A DNA stretch of 64,000 bases, taken from NCBI GenBank assembly GCA_024742485.1, contig JANSYK010000002.1, positions 930,001-994,000 of the forward strand. The letters are read 5' to 3'. Source of the stretch: Alphaproteobacteria bacterium (lineage in GTDB: Bacteria > Pseudomonadota > Alphaproteobacteria > Rhizobiales > Rhizobiaceae). This document shows positions 49,602-59,378 of the stretch, piece after piece. The position numbers and the translations under genes were made by a program. Within the stretch, counting starts at the first letter, position 1; the number at the start of each line of letters is the position of its first letter. The notes beneath the pieces are model-generated. The model was not told where the DNA came from, did not search any database, and saw nothing but the letters and a program-made list of their open reading frames with translations.

Positions 49602-50537
49602 ATGAAATACATAGCGACACTACTGGGCGCTGCAGCGCTCGCCTTGAGCACGGGGGCGGCTCTGGCCGACTATCCCGATCGCACGATCAATATTCTGGTG
49701 CCCTTCGGCGCTGGTGGCGGAACCGATGTGCCGGCGCGTTTCTTTGCCGCCGAGCTGGAGGAAATCCTCGGCCAGAACATCGTGGTCAGCAATGTCGAGG
49801 GCGCCGGCGGAACCATCGGCGCCACGCAGCTCAGCCGCGCACCGGCCGATGGTTATAATCTGGGCTTTGCCCCTGTCGGCACCATGACGACCCAGCCCCA
49901 TCTGAAAAAGACCAGCTACAATGCCGAAAGTTGGGCGCCGATCTGCATGGTCAGCCAGGGTCCCTATTATCTTGTCGTGGCAAAGGACAGCCCGATCAAG
50001 ACCATCGAGGATTATGTCGCGGCTGCCAATGACGGCAAATTGCGCTTCGCCGGTGCCGGGCCAGGCTCCATTGCCCATGTTGCCCAGCTCACGCTGGACA
50101 AGAAGCTGGGTGTGACAACCCAGTACATTCCGACAAAGGGTGGCGGTGACATAGCAACCGAAATCAATGGCGGCAGGGCCGAGGCAACGTCCTGGTTTGC
50201 CGATTTCGGCACACGGTTCGGCTGGCGCGCATTGGCCATCCTGTCCGACCAGAGATCGGAAGAACACCCGGACGTTCCGACCATGGCAGAGCTCGGTCAC
50301 GACATTCAGGTGTCCGTCTGGTTCGGCTTCTTCACCCAGGCGGGCACGCCCGATAATGTCATCAAGACACTGTCGGAAGCCTGCGCGGAGGCCGTATCGA
50401 AAGACCGGTTCAAGGAAAATATGGCCGGCGCGAACCGGTTGATCCGCTACATGGACACGGCCACGTTCGGTCCGTTTTTCAACGAAGCCTTCGAGCTCAA
50501 CGGCCAGCTTCTGAAAGATGCCGGACTGATCAAATAG
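49602..50537 (+). CDS. Tripartite tricarboxylate transporter-type substrate-binding protein (TctC-like)
   Basis: The 311-residue precursor has a signal peptide (MKYIATLLGAAALALSTGA) and the TctC/Bug fold (YPDRTINILVPFGAGGGTDVPARFFAAELEEILGQ, then VEGAGGTIGATQLSRAPADGYNLGF). ATG 49602 has GGGAGGGAA upstream. Genes for the usual TctA and TctB membrane partners are not in the window, so it is an orphan here, like many Bug proteins. Linkage to the sulfatase suggests it binds the sulfatase substrate or product. Confidence 0.9.
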   Translation: MKYIATLLGAAALALSTGAALADYPDRTINILVPFGAGGGTDVPARFFAAELEEILGQNIVVSNVEGAGGTIGATQLSRAPADGYNLGFAPVGTMTTQPHLKKTSYNAESWAPICMVSQGPYYLVVAKDSPIKTIEDYVAAANDGKLRFAGAGPGSIAHVAQLTLDKKLGVTTQYIPTKGGGDIATEINGGRAEATSWFADFGTRFGWRALAILSDQRSEEHPDVPTMAELGHDIQVSVWFGFFTQAGTPDNVIKTLSEACAEAVSKDRFKENMAGANRLIRYMDTATFGPFFNEAFELNGQLLKDAGLIK

Positions 50538-50554
50538 GCTGAAAGAGTAGCGCT

Positions 50555-50572
50555 GCCCCGGTCCGCCGGGGC
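50555..50572 (+). terminator. GC-rich hairpin after the TctC-like gene
   Basis: GCCCCGG (50555) pairs perfectly with CCGGGGC (50566-50572) across TCCG, starting 17 bases after the stop. There is no T-run, so it may be a weak or factor-assisted terminator. Confidence 0.4.
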
Positions 50573-50778
50573 GGCCTGCAGCGCAGGTCGGGACCGGTTA
50601 TCGGACAATTGCTGCCCGGTTTTGTTCCATTCGTGAGGCACTGAACGCAAAGCCTGCGGTGGTGCGGCATTTGCAGCGCACAGCGTGCTGTCCATTGCAT
50701 TTGATATCCTGTTCATGCGATCGAAAGGCGCAACTTGACCCATATTCTCGGGCAACAGATTGAACAGGAGCTTGCGGA

Positions 50779-52479
50779 ATGAACAAGGCCACATTGGACA
50801 GTCGGATCGATCAGGGTGCGGGAAGGGTTCCGGCCGATCTGGTTCTGCGTGGCGGGCGGGTGCTGGATCTGGTGACGGGAGAGACATTGTCCGGTGATGT
50901 CGCGATTTGCGGCGATACCATCGTCGGCACCTGCGGCAGCTATGACGGGCGGCAGGTGATGGATGTGAGCGATCGCATCCTGGCGCCGGGATTCATCGAC
51001 ACGCATCTGCACATTGAAAGCTCCCTGGTCACACCGTTCGAGTTCGACCGATGTGTGACGCCGCGCGGTGTGACGACGGCCATCTGCGATCCGCATGAAA
51101 TTGCCAATGTCGCGGGCATGGACGGCATCCGCTACTTCCTGGAGGCCGCGACCCACACGGTGATGGACCTGTTTGTGCAACTTTCAAGCTGCGTGCCGTC
51201 GACGCGCATGGAAACGGCCGGGGCCGAGTTGCTGGCAGATGACCTGACACCCTACAGGGATCATCCGCGGGTGATCGGCCTGGCGGAATTCATGAATTAT
51301 CCCGGCGTCATCCACAAGGACCCGCAGGTCATGGACAAGCTCGAGGCGTTCCGGGACCGGCATATCGATGGCCATGCGCCACTTGTCCGCGGAACCGATC
51401 TGAATGCCTATCTGGCGGCCGGAATTCGGACCGACCATGAGACCACAACCGCCGCAGAGGCCATTGAGAAGCTGCAAAAGGGGATGCGCATTCTCATCCG
51501 CGAAGGGTCGGTTTCCAAGGATCTTGCGGCTCTGGCACCAATTATCACCGAGCGCAACTCCCCCTATATTGCGTTCTGCACCGATGATCGCAATCCTCTG
51601 GATATTGCCGAAGAAGGGCATCTCGACCACATGATCCGCACCGCGATCAAGATGGGTGCCGAACCGCTCGCCGTCTATCGTACGGCCAGCTTTTCGGCGG
51701 CCGAGGCGTTTGGCCTGAAGGATCGCGGGCTGATTGCGCCGGGCAAACGCGCCGATATTGTGGTGCTCGATTCCCTGGAGTCCTGCCGTGCGCAGAATGT
51801 TATCTGCGGAGGCGTGGTCGTCGATGACGATGTGTTCGCCAGGGTCAGGACCATTCCCCCGGTGGCGCGTCAAAGCGTCAGGGCGCCTGAAGTGACGGCA
51901 AGATCGTTCCGTACGGCGGGCAACCAGACAAAGACACCGGTCATCGGCATCGAGCCGGGCAAGATCATCACCCAGCATCTGGAGTTCGATATCGAGCCGG
52001 AACGCGGCGACAAGCGGGCCGACCCCTCACGGGACATCATCAAAATCGCGATTGTTGAAAGGCACGGCAAAAACGGCAATATCGCAACCGGCTTTGTCCA
52101 GGGCTTCGGGCTGAAGTCAGGCGCCATTGCGTCCACCGTCTGCCACGATCACCACAATATCGCGGTCGTCGGCATCGACCCCGACGATATCGCCGTGGCA
52201 ACCAACAGGCTGTCGCAAATCGAAGGCGGGTTCGTGGTGGCCGACGGCGGCGAAATCAAGGCTGAACTGGCCTTGCCCATAGCCGGCCTGATGAGCCTGA
52301 AGTCGTTTGAGGACGTTCACAAGGACCTGATCGCCTTGCGTGCCGCGGCAAAGGAGCTGGGTGTGGTTCTGGATGAACCCTTCCTGCAACTCGCCTTTCT
52401 GGCGCTACCCGTCATCCCGCATCTGAAGATCACCGATCACGGCATGGTCGATGTCGATCGGTTCGAAGTGATTGCCTGA
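50779..52479 (+). CDS. ade: Adenine deaminase
   Basis: Adenine deaminase hydrolyses adenine to hypoxanthine and ammonia in purine salvage. The 566-residue protein is full-length and bacterial-type. It has the N-terminal [19 protein letters not shown], metal motif [31 protein letters not shown] and the C-terminal domain with [19 protein letters not shown]. The ATG at 50779 has GGAG with a short spacer upstream. It is not obviously in an operon: 241 bases separate it from the TctC-like gene. I saw no purine riboswitch in that gap. Confidence 0.93.
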   Translation: MNKATLDSRIDQGAGRVPADLVLRGGRVLDLVTGETLSGDVAICGDTIVGTCGSYDGRQVMDVSDRILAPGFIDTHLHIESSLVTPFEFDRCVTPRGVTTAICDPHEIANVAGMDGIRYFLEAATHTVMDLFVQLSSCVPSTRMETAGAELLADDLTPYRDHPRVIGLAEFMNYPGVIHKDPQVMDKLEAFRDRHIDGHAPLVRGTDLNAYLAAGIRTDHETTTAAEAIEKLQKGMRILIREGSVSKDLAALAPIITERNSPYIAFCTDDRNPLDIAEEGHLDHMIRTAIKMGAEPLAVYRTASFSAAEAFGLKDRGLIAPGKRADIVVLDSLESCRAQNVICGGVVVDDDVFARVRTIPPVARQSVRAPEVTARSFRTAGNQTKTPVIGIEPGKIITQHLEFDIEPERGDKRADPSRDIIKIAIVERHGKNGNIATGFVQGFGLKSGAIASTVCHDHHNIAVVGIDPDDIAVATNRLSQIEGGFVVADGGEIKAELALPIAGLMSLKSFEDVHKDLIALRAAAKELGVVLDEPFLQLAFLALPVIPHLKITDHGMVDVDRFEVIA

Positions 52480-52553
52480 CGCAGTCACGCTGTTGTTCCG
52501 TTTCCGGCATATCGACGCTGAAATTGGCCGATCCCATTTGAGCCGGAAACGCT

Positions 52554-53939
52554 TCAAGGCCACAGCGCCGTATCGGGATGGAACTGCGACCAGGCAAACC
52601 AGAACGCCTGGTGGCTCCCCAGATCGGAGCCATCGGCGTCGACGGCACGAATGCCGCCCGCATCGATCTCAAGACGGACATTCTCGAAACCGATCTCCTC
52701 GCCATTCTGGAGCGCCACAAAGGCCTTGCTGCGCTGAAAGGCCACCGGCTTGCCTGAGGCGGTGATTGCCCCGATGACGTCCTCATGGACCGGCAGGCGC
52801 GGATCGACATTGCCAACAGGAAAGATCGGACCATTTGCGTCCCGGGTGTTGCGAAAGTCGGGATCGCGGCCAAGGGCGTAGCGCTCTTTCAGAACCGTTG
52901 TGTCGGGGTGGTCTTTCTTCCATCGCCCCCAGTCGGTCGTCACGACCGTTGCCTGTTCAAGCTGTACACCTTGCTCCGCCAGCGGCCCGGTAACCGCACG
53001 GCCCAGAAACGTATCAAACACCGAATAGGTGGTGAGGTCATACATCACCTTGTTGGACCGGATCAGCAGCCCCGAGGTGCGCAGGATCGGCCGTTCGATG
53101 CCCTCCGGCAGCCGGTCGGTAAAATAGGCCTGTGCAGAACCGCACAAGGTGCAATAGGGGATCCCCAGATCCCGCCCGCCGAGCGTGTCATTGACCATCT
53201 CGCGCACTTCCATGATGCGCCTGGGATAGGCACGCGACTCCCCGTTCACCGTGATCCCGAAGATGACATCATCATCCTTGAGCCAGTCGGCTTCGTCCGC
53301 GCCGGTCACTTCGGGGTTGTCCGCGGCGGGGATACAGTTGCAAAGGTCGTCGGTCTTGTCGTGCGGACGGTTGTCGATCAGCACGCCGCCCCAGGATACC
53401 ATCCGCCAGTCGATGTCCCCTTCAACGAAAATCCTGTCCCAGCCGGGAATGATTTCCGTGAAGATCGCCCGTTTGACGGCCAGATAGCCAGGCGGTGCCG
53501 GTATGTCCCAGGCGATGAGATGGTCGGTCACCGTACCCCATGCATTTTGCGTGCGCAGGTTCTTGCCCAGCAGCTCCGATGCGGCGGAGGAGAGGATCGC
53601 ATTCAATTGAGCGGACGTCGCAAACCGCATCAGGTCGCTGATGATCCAGCCAATCCGGGGGTCCTTTGAAGCCGCAATCTTGCTCAGGGCATCCGTTTGA
53701 TCCTTGCCCCAGACCGATTGGGTGACAGCGTCGACAAACGCCACCTGCACGGCAGCCTGCAGTTCCGCGGAGAGCGGTCCATCCGGTATGGATGGCCGGT
53801 CGCCATAGGCTTCGATCACGTAGTCGGGCAACGGGGAGGCCTCCTTGGCCGCCAGCGTCGTGGCTCCGATGAGGGACAGGACAGCCATCACGGCTGCAAT
53901 GGGTATCAAACGAGACTGAAAACCAAGCACTGCCACCAT
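52554..53939 (-). CDS. DUF3179 domain-containing protein, exported
   Basis: The 461-residue protein belongs to the DUF3179 family, whose function is unknown. The diagnostic middle reads GITVNGESRAYPRRIMEVREMVNDTLG, then IPYCTLCGSAQAYF, and later VVTTDWGRWKKDHPDTTVL. The CTLCGSA pair of Cys could bind metal or haem. ATG 53939 (AAAGG upstream) gives a signal-like segment (RLIPIAAVMAVLSLIGATTLA); other Met codons up to 54134 would add Arg/Ser-rich residues. The gene is convergent with adenine deaminase. Confidence 0.85.
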   Translation of the reverse strand: MVAVLGFQSRLIPIAAVMAVLSLIGATTLAAKEASPLPDYVIEAYGDRPSIPDGPLSAELQAAVQVAFVDAVTQSVWGKDQTDALSKIAASKDPRIGWIISDLMRFATSAQLNAILSSAASELLGKNLRTQNAWGTVTDHLIAWDIPAPPGYLAVKRAIFTEIIPGWDRIFVEGDIDWRMVSWGGVLIDNRPHDKTDDLCNCIPAADNPEVTGADEADWLKDDDVIFGITVNGESRAYPRRIMEVREMVNDTLGGRDLGIPYCTLCGSAQAYFTDRLPEGIERPILRTSGLLIRSNKVMYDLTTYSVFDTFLGRAVTGPLAEQGVQLEQATVVTTDWGRWKKDHPDTTVLKERYALGRDPDFRNTRDANGPIFPVGNVDPRLPVHEDVIGAITASGKPVAFQRSKAFVALQNGEEIGFENVRLEIDAGGIRAVDADGSDLGSHQAFWFAWSQFHPDTALWP

Positions 53940-54206
53940 TTTGAGAGCCTTTCGCTTGCCCGTTCCAATGCGGGCGATCATGCCGCGGGTCGATCCATCA
54001 GGATGCGACCAGCCATGCGTCGCGACCATACGGCCCCTACGCGATGAGCGGCCAATCAAAACCGCATCAATGTCCTGTGAGGACTGACTCTGATGTCCTG
54101 AAAGGGCCGGCTTAATCCCGATGGTCGGGGTCAAAGAGTCGAATTATTGCGACCCTCGATCCAGAGTATGGAAGCAAACAAGGTTTGCGACCCGCAAGGG
54201 CGCCCG

Positions 54207-54596
54207 TCAGCGCCGGCAGAGCGCCGTCATCTCGATCTCGACCTTCATCTCGGGCATGGCAAATCCGCATATGATCGTGGTGTTGGTCGGCCGCGGATCG
54301 CTGAACGTTTCGCCGAGAACCTTGGACACGGCCATGACGTCGGCCCGGTCGGCCAGATAAACCCGTACACGCACCACATCGGCAAAGCTGGCATTGGCCT
54401 GTTCAAGCGTGTGCTGGATGGTTCGCATGGACTGGCGAGCCTGTTCCTCGGCGTCATCGGATATTTCGTGGGTTTCGAAATCATAGCCGGCGGTGCCTGA
54501 AATGAAGACCCATTCTCCGTCGATAACCGCCCGGGAATAGCCCGCCATTTCCTCGAATTTCGAACCGGAACTGATCGCGCTGCGGGGCTCTGTCAT
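54207..54596 (-). CDS. Rid-family (YjgF/YER057c/UK114) protein
   Basis: The 129-residue protein has the Rid frame (GEWVFISGTAGYDFETHEI, then ADVVRVRVYLADRADV, then KVEIEMTALCRR). At the position of the archetypal RidA Arg it appears to read Asn in PRPTNTTII, so it belongs to a divergent subgroup and enamine deamination should not be assumed. ATG 54596 has GAGG upstream. It is divergent from the importer/oxidoreductase operon and probably co-regulated with it through the operator between them. Confidence 0.87.
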   Translation of the reverse strand: MTEPRSAISSGSKFEEMAGYSRAVIDGEWVFISGTAGYDFETHEISDDAEEQARQSMRTIQHTLEQANASFADVVRVRVYLADRADVMAVSKVLGETFSDPRPTNTTIICGFAMPEMKVEIEMTALCRR

Positions 54597-54623
54597 GCTG
54601 CATCCTCGAATTTGAGCTTGATT

Positions 54624-54646
54624 TGATCATATGATCACATATGATC
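54624..54646. promoter_or_regulatory. Tandem palindromic operator between rid and the importer operon
   Basis: TGATCATATGATCA (54624-54637) is a perfect 14-base palindrome. CATATGATC occurs twice, at 54628 and 54638, exactly ten bases apart (one helical turn). A dimeric regulator could bind both. The GntR-family protein encoded at 62877 is the nearest candidate, since FCD-type GntR proteins bind short palindromes of this kind. Confidence 0.6.
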
Positions 54647-54676
54647 GGGAGCGTCAATTATCCGCGAGGTTGCCGC

Positions 54677-55483
54677 ATGGCGGACCCCAGCACCGAAACA
54701 GCCGGGATGAACGCATTGCGCGGTCGTCTGGAGATTGCCAATGTCGCGAAGTCCTTCGGCTCGGTTGCCGCGGTCGACAATGTCAGCTTCACGGCACAGG
54801 CCGGTGAGATCACCGGATTGATCGGACCGAACGGCGCGGGCAAGACCACCTTGTTCGATTCAATCGCCGGCGAGCAGTTGCTCGATGCGGGCACCGTCAC
54901 CCTTGACGGCATGCGGATTGACGGTCAGCCACCCCATGCTGTCTTCCGCCATGGGCTGGCCCGCACCTTTCAGATACCGCGCCCTTTCCCGAAGATGACC
55001 GTGCTGGAAAATCTGATGGTCGTGCCCATGGACCAGCACGGCGAGCGGTTCTGGAACGCCTGGATCCGTCGCGCAGATGTGGCGCGGCAGGAGGCGGCGC
55101 TTCGCGAGAAGGCCCGTGGCGTGATCGAGTTCTGTCGTCTTTCGGCGGTGGAGAACCAGCAGGCGGGCGCGATCTCCGGCGGTCAGCAGAAACTGGTTGA
55201 GATCGCCCGGGCGCTGATGTCGGATCCCCGCATCATCTTGCTGGATGAACCGGGCGCCGGCGTCAATCCGGTACTGCTCGACATCATTGTCGACCGGATT
55301 CGTGAACTCAATCGCGGCGGCATGACCTTCCTGATCATCGAACACAATATCGATTTCGTTTCGTCCCTGTGCGACCATCTGGTGGTCATGGCCGAGGGCG
55401 CCAATATCGCCGAGGGAACGGTGTCGGACGTGATGGCGCGCGATGATGTGATCGACGCCTATCTCGGCGGGAATGCGGCATGA
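54677..55483 (+). CDS. ABC importer ATP-binding protein, LivG-like
   Basis: The 268-residue ATPase has Walker A GPNGAGKTTLFDSIAG, LivG-type ARTFQIPRPFPKMTVLENLMVVP, signature AISGGQQKLVEIARALMS, Walker B IILLDEPGAGVNP and H loop IIEHNIDFV. I chose ATG 54677 (CGAGGTTGCCGC upstream); an earlier ATG at 54641 lies in the operator. First gene of a six-gene operon with overlapping junctions. Confidence 0.92.
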   Translation: MADPSTETAGMNALRGRLEIANVAKSFGSVAAVDNVSFTAQAGEITGLIGPNGAGKTTLFDSIAGEQLLDAGTVTLDGMRIDGQPPHAVFRHGLARTFQIPRPFPKMTVLENLMVVPMDQHGERFWNAWIRRADVARQEAALREKARGVIEFCRLSAVENQQAGAISGGQQKLVEIARALMSDPRIILLDEPGAGVNPVLLDIIVDRIRELNRGGMTFLIIEHNIDFVSSLCDHLVVMAEGANIAEGTVSDVMARDDVIDAYLGGNAA

Positions 55484-56229
55484 GCGAGGTTCTGCTACGG
55501 GTCACCGATCTTGTCGCGGGCTACCGGCCCGATCTGCCCATTCTCCATGGCATCAATCTGCATGTGGGTGCCGGCGAGATGGTCACGATTGTCGGCCCGA
55601 ATGGCGCTGGAAAATCGACCCTGATCAAGGCCGTTGCCGGGCTTTTGACAATCACCGGTGGCCATGTTGAGGCGATGGGTCACGACATCACAAAGGTCCC
55701 GACGGAAAAACTCGGAGAGGCCGGCATTGCCTATGTCCCGCAGGTCGCCAATGTCTTCACAACGCTGACGATAGACGAGAATCTGCGGCTGGGTGCTGCG
55801 GCGCTGGACAGACCGCTCGCGGCTCGCCGGATCGAAGAAGCCTATCAACGGTTCCCGGCGCTGAAGTCCCACAGGAACCACAAGGCGCGGGCTCTGTCCG
55901 GCGGCCAGCGGCAGATGCTGGCCTTTGCCCGCTCTCTCTTGTGCGCGCCACGCCTGCTGATGCTCGATGAGCCGAGCGCCGGCCTGTCGCCGCTGATTGT
56001 TCAGGAGGTGTTCACCGAACTCCGCGCGCTGATGAAATCCGGCCTCACCATTTTGATGGTGGAGCAGAACGTCAAGGCCGCGCTGGCGATTTCCGACCGG
56101 ACCTATGTGTTCGCGGAAGGGCAGAACCGGATCGATGGAACGTCCGAGGAACTGACGCAAAATCAGGAAATCAGGGCGATTTACTTTGGAAATGCGGGGG
56201 CGGGCAACAGTGCTTCAGGCGATAGCTGA
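55480..56229 (+). CDS. ABC importer ATP-binding protein, LivF-like
   Basis: The 249-residue ATPase has Walker A GPNGAGKSTLIKAVAG, GIAYVPQVANVFTTLTIDENLRLG, signature ALSGGQRQMLAFARSLL, Walker B LLMLDEPSAGLSP and the H loop MVEQNVKAALAI. Its ATG overlaps the LivG-like stop (ATGA). It is the second ATPase of this importer. Confidence 0.92.
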   Translation: MSEVLLRVTDLVAGYRPDLPILHGINLHVGAGEMVTIVGPNGAGKSTLIKAVAGLLTITGGHVEAMGHDITKVPTEKLGEAGIAYVPQVANVFTTLTIDENLRLGAAALDRPLAARRIEEAYQRFPALKSHRNHKARALSGGQRQMLAFARSLLCAPRLLMLDEPSAGLSPLIVQEVFTELRALMKSGLTILMVEQNVKAALAISDRTYVFAEGQNRIDGTSEELTQNQEIRAIYFGNAGAGNSASGDS

Positions 56230-57115
56230 CGGATTCATGAGCGGTGCGATCATCGCGTTGGGGGCCATCGGGCTGACCCTGACGATGGGCATTTTGCGCT
56301 TCGCCAATTTCGCCCATGCGGAGCTGGTCACCGCCGGCGCTTATATCGCCCTGGCGGTTCTATGGTTGACCGGCGCCTTCATGGGCCCCATTGGACCGTT
56401 TTCCTTTGGCATTCCGATGTTGCTGGCCATGGTGGTCGCCATGGCGGGCACATCGGTTCTCGCGCTGACAATCGATCATTTGGTCTTTCGGAGACTGCGC
56501 GACCGGAGCGGCCACATGACCCTGGTCTTCGGATCGTTCGGCGTTTCGCTTGTGGTGCGGATGATCATTCTTCTGATTTTTGGGGGAGCGGCGACGTACT
56601 ATTCCAACGAATTGCAAATCGCCATGCGTGTGGTTCCGGGACTTCGGATCATGCCCGACCAGCTTTTTGTTCTTGGGCTGACCGTGGTGATCGTCGTGGC
56701 CCTGCATTTCTTCCTGCAGCGAACGCGGCTCGGCCTTTCCATGCGGGCGCTTGCGGAAAATCCCGAACTGACCCGCGTCAACGGTGTCGACACCAACCGG
56801 GTCATCCGCTGGACCTGGATCATCGGCGCGTCGCTGGCGACCATTGCCGGTGTGTTCTACGGCCTGACGATCCAGCTCCGTCCGGAAATCGGCTTTCACC
56901 TGATATTGCCGCTTTTTGCCGCCGCCATTCTCGGCGGAACCGGCAACGTCATCGGCGCGGTGATCGGCGGATTGATCGTCGGCATGGCCGAAAGCCTCTC
57001 GGTCCTGTTCATACCGGCAGGCTACAAGCTGGCGGTGCCGTTCCTGATCCTTTTGCTGGTGCTTTATCTGAAACCGACGGGCCTGTTTTCGGGCAGCGCG
57101 GGAGGTGCGAAATGA
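56210..57115 (+). CDS. ABC importer permease, LivH-like
   Basis: The 301-residue membrane subunit has GFMSGAIIALGAIGLTLTMGILRFANFAHAE at the N-terminus, about eight spans, loop RTRLGLSMRALAENPELTRVNGVD and AAILGGTGNVIGAVIGGLIVGMAESL. The likely start is GTG 56210 (GGGGGCGGG upstream), giving a 20-base overlap with the LivF-like gene. ATG 56192 is an alternative. Confidence 0.9.
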   Translation: MLQAIADGFMSGAIIALGAIGLTLTMGILRFANFAHAELVTAGAYIALAVLWLTGAFMGPIGPFSFGIPMLLAMVVAMAGTSVLALTIDHLVFRRLRDRSGHMTLVFGSFGVSLVVRMIILLIFGGAATYYSNELQIAMRVVPGLRIMPDQLFVLGLTVVIVVALHFFLQRTRLGLSMRALAENPELTRVNGVDTNRVIRWTWIIGASLATIAGVFYGLTIQLRPEIGFHLILPLFAAAILGGTGNVIGAVIGGLIVGMAESLSVLFIPAGYKLAVPFLILLLVLYLKPTGLFSGSAGGAK

Positions 57116-58044
57116 GCGGATTTTCCATCTATCTGATCTTCTTCCTGATCATCGCGCTCAACTACGGGATCATGGGTCTCGGCCTCAATCTCCAATGGGG
57201 ATACACCGGCCTTTTCAATGCCGGTGTCGTCGGGTTTTACGCCATCGGCGCCTATGGCGCAGCCATCCTTGTGGGGCCTGACCGTGATTACCTGATCGGC
57301 GGATTTGACCTGCCATGGCCAGTGGCGATCCTGGGCGGCATGGCGCTGGCCGCGCTGGCCGCATTGATCGTCGGTTTGGCGACGCTGCGTCTGCGGGAAG
57401 AGTATCTGGCCATTGCGACCTTCGGCATTGCCCTGTCGCTGCAGCTGGTTGCGCTGAATTTCGAAAGTCTGACCGGCGGCGCCAATGGGCTTGTTGGCCT
57501 GCCGCGCCCGCTGTTTCACCTGTTCGAGGATTCCACCACCTATAATCTGTTTTTCCTGGGCCTGGTGATAGTCATTCTCGGTATCGTCTGGTTCGGACTG
57601 GAGCTGGCGGTTCGCTCTCCCTGGGGGCGGCTTTTGCGGGCCGTGCGCGAGGACGAAAGCGCGGCGCGGTCCCTTGGCAAGAACATCACCCTGATCCGCC
57701 TTCAGGTGTTCGTGCTCGGCTGTTCCCTGATCGGGCTGTCCGGCGGCCTCTATGTGGCCTTCATCGGCTTTGTCAGCCCGACGGATTTCCTGCCATTGCT
57801 GACCTTTCAGGTCTGGGCGATGCTGATTGTCGGTGGAAGCGGCAACAATGCCGGCGCGGTTCTGGGCGCCGTGGTCGTTTGGGCGCTGTGGACCATGAGC
57901 GGGCTGGCGATCAGCCGCGTCGCACCGGTTGAACTTCAAAGCCAGGCTGGCGCCATTCAGGTCATGCTGATCGGCCTGCTGATCGTTGCGATGCTGATCT
58001 TCCGACCGCGCGGATTGATCGGCGAGAAGACGGGGGGCTCATGA
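57112..58044 (+). CDS. ABC importer permease, LivM-like
   Basis: The 310-residue protein is the partner permease: LGLNLQWGYTGLFNAGVVGFYAIGAYGAAIL, LRLREEYLAIATFGIALSLQLVALN, loop SPWGRLLRAVREDESAARSLGKN, and MLIVGGSGNNAGAVLGAVVVW. ATG 57112 overlaps the LivH-like stop (ATGA). The same frame stays open far upstream inside livH, but that part is a shadow. Confidence 0.92.
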   Translation: MSGFSIYLIFFLIIALNYGIMGLGLNLQWGYTGLFNAGVVGFYAIGAYGAAILVGPDRDYLIGGFDLPWPVAILGGMALAALAALIVGLATLRLREEYLAIATFGIALSLQLVALNFESLTGGANGLVGLPRPLFHLFEDSTTYNLFFLGLVIVILGIVWFGLELAVRSPWGRLLRAVREDESAARSLGKNITLIRLQVFVLGCSLIGLSGGLYVAFIGFVSPTDFLPLLTFQVWAMLIVGGSGNNAGAVLGAVVVWALWTMSGLAISRVAPVELQSQAGAIQVMLIGLLIVAMLIFRPRGLIGEKTGGS

Positions 58045-59378
58045 GCGAACCGCCGACTCTCTGGCATGCGGTTACACCGCACGCAAAGACATATCCGGGT
58101 GCAACGTCCGACGTTGCGACGGATGTTGTCGTTGTCGGCGGTGGCTTTGCGGGCCTTTCGGTGGCGCTGGAACTGGCCAGATCCGGCACCGACGTCACGC
58201 TGATCGAGGCCCGCCGCATTGCCTCCGGAGCCAGCGGCCGCAATGCCGGGTTTGTCGTGCCGAATTTCTCAAGGGCCGATCCGGCTACTGTGATCGCCCG
58301 ATTGGGTGCGGAACGGGGCGGGAAATTACTGAATCTTGTCGGGCGAGGGGCCGACACGGTCTTCGACCATGCGGCGGAATTTTCACTCGGGCCGCACGCC
58401 GACCGGTCCGGGTGGTTGCAGCCGGCTCATTCAGCGCAGATGGCGGCGGCTTTGCAGCAGCGTGCCGTCGACTGGCAGGCACTTGGACGGCCCGTAACCT
58501 GGATCGGTCCCGAGGAAACGGTGGCGCGCACCGGTGTGCAAATCTATCACGGCGCCCTGGCCGATGCCTCGGGCGGTGTGATCAACCCGGTCGCCTATGC
58601 GCGGGCCATGGCAGAAACCGCCGTTTCAAATGGCGCCGTGATCCACGAGGAAACTGCGGCAGCCGACATTGTGCCCGACGGAGCCGGCTGGCGTGTTGTC
58701 ACGCGGAAGGGCGTAAGCCTGCGCGCGCGCCGGGTGTTGCTTGCAACCAATGCGGAAACGCTGGGCGCGGCCGGGCAATTGGCGCGGCTGGTCGTTCCGC
58801 TGCGGGTCTATCAGATCGCGACGGCGCCGCTGCCAGCCGAACGCATTGCCGTTTTCTCGCCGCGACGCGAGGCGGTATCCGATACGCGGGCCAATATCTT
58901 CACCTACCGCCTCGATGCCGACAACCGGCTGATCTCCGGCGGTATGGCAATTCTGCCTTTCGGCGCCGAAGCAAGAATGGCGCGGCGCATTTCGCAGCGC
59001 CTGGCCTTGGAACTGAGCCTTCCCGATATTCCGCCGGTCGAGCATATCTGGACGGGCACAGCTGCCGTCACACGTGATTTCCTGCCGCATCTATATTCCC
59101 TCGGCGATGGCTTCCATGCCGTAACCGCGTGCAATGGGCGAGGCGTCGCGATGACCACGATGCTTGGCGCGGCGCTCGCCCCGATGTTGCGCGGCGAGGT
59201 TGCGCCGGATCAAACCGCCGTTCCGCTGGCTCCGGCGCGGACCATTCCTTTCCGGGCATTCGCCCGGGCAGCCCCGTCGGCCTTTCTCGTGCAGGGTATG
59301 CTGCGCGACAGGGCCGAAATTCGTCAATCGAACGGGTCGCACTCCGCGGCCCGCCAACACGTGGAGTACGAAAGATGA
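58041..59378 (+). CDS. FAD-dependent amine/amino-acid oxidoreductase (DAO family)
   Basis: The 445-residue flavoprotein belongs to the DAO family, which oxidises C-N bonds in D-amino acids, glycine derivatives or gamma-glutamyl-putrescine. Marks are the N-terminal FAD motif VVVVGGGFAGLSVALELARSG, the second segment RRIASGASGRNAGFVVPNF typical of the PuuB-like subgroup, and the C-terminal GDGFHAVTACNGRGVAMTTMLG. ATG overlaps the LivM stop (58041-58044) and its own stop overlaps the binding-protein start. It probably oxidises what the importer brings in. Confidence 0.87.
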   Translation: MSEPPTLWHAVTPHAKTYPGATSDVATDVVVVGGGFAGLSVALELARSGTDVTLIEARRIASGASGRNAGFVVPNFSRADPATVIARLGAERGGKLLNLVGRGADTVFDHAAEFSLGPHADRSGWLQPAHSAQMAAALQQRAVDWQALGRPVTWIGPEETVARTGVQIYHGALADASGGVINPVAYARAMAETAVSNGAVIHEETAAADIVPDGAGWRVVTRKGVSLRARRVLLATNAETLGAAGQLARLVVPLRVYQIATAPLPAERIAVFSPRREAVSDTRANIFTYRLDADNRLISGGMAILPFGAEARMARRISQRLALELSLPDIPPVEHIWTGTAAVTRDFLPHLYSLGDGFHAVTACNGRGVAMTTMLGAALAPMLRGEVAPDQTAVPLAPARTIPFRAFARAAPSAFLVQGMLRDRAEIRQSNGSHSAARQHVEYER

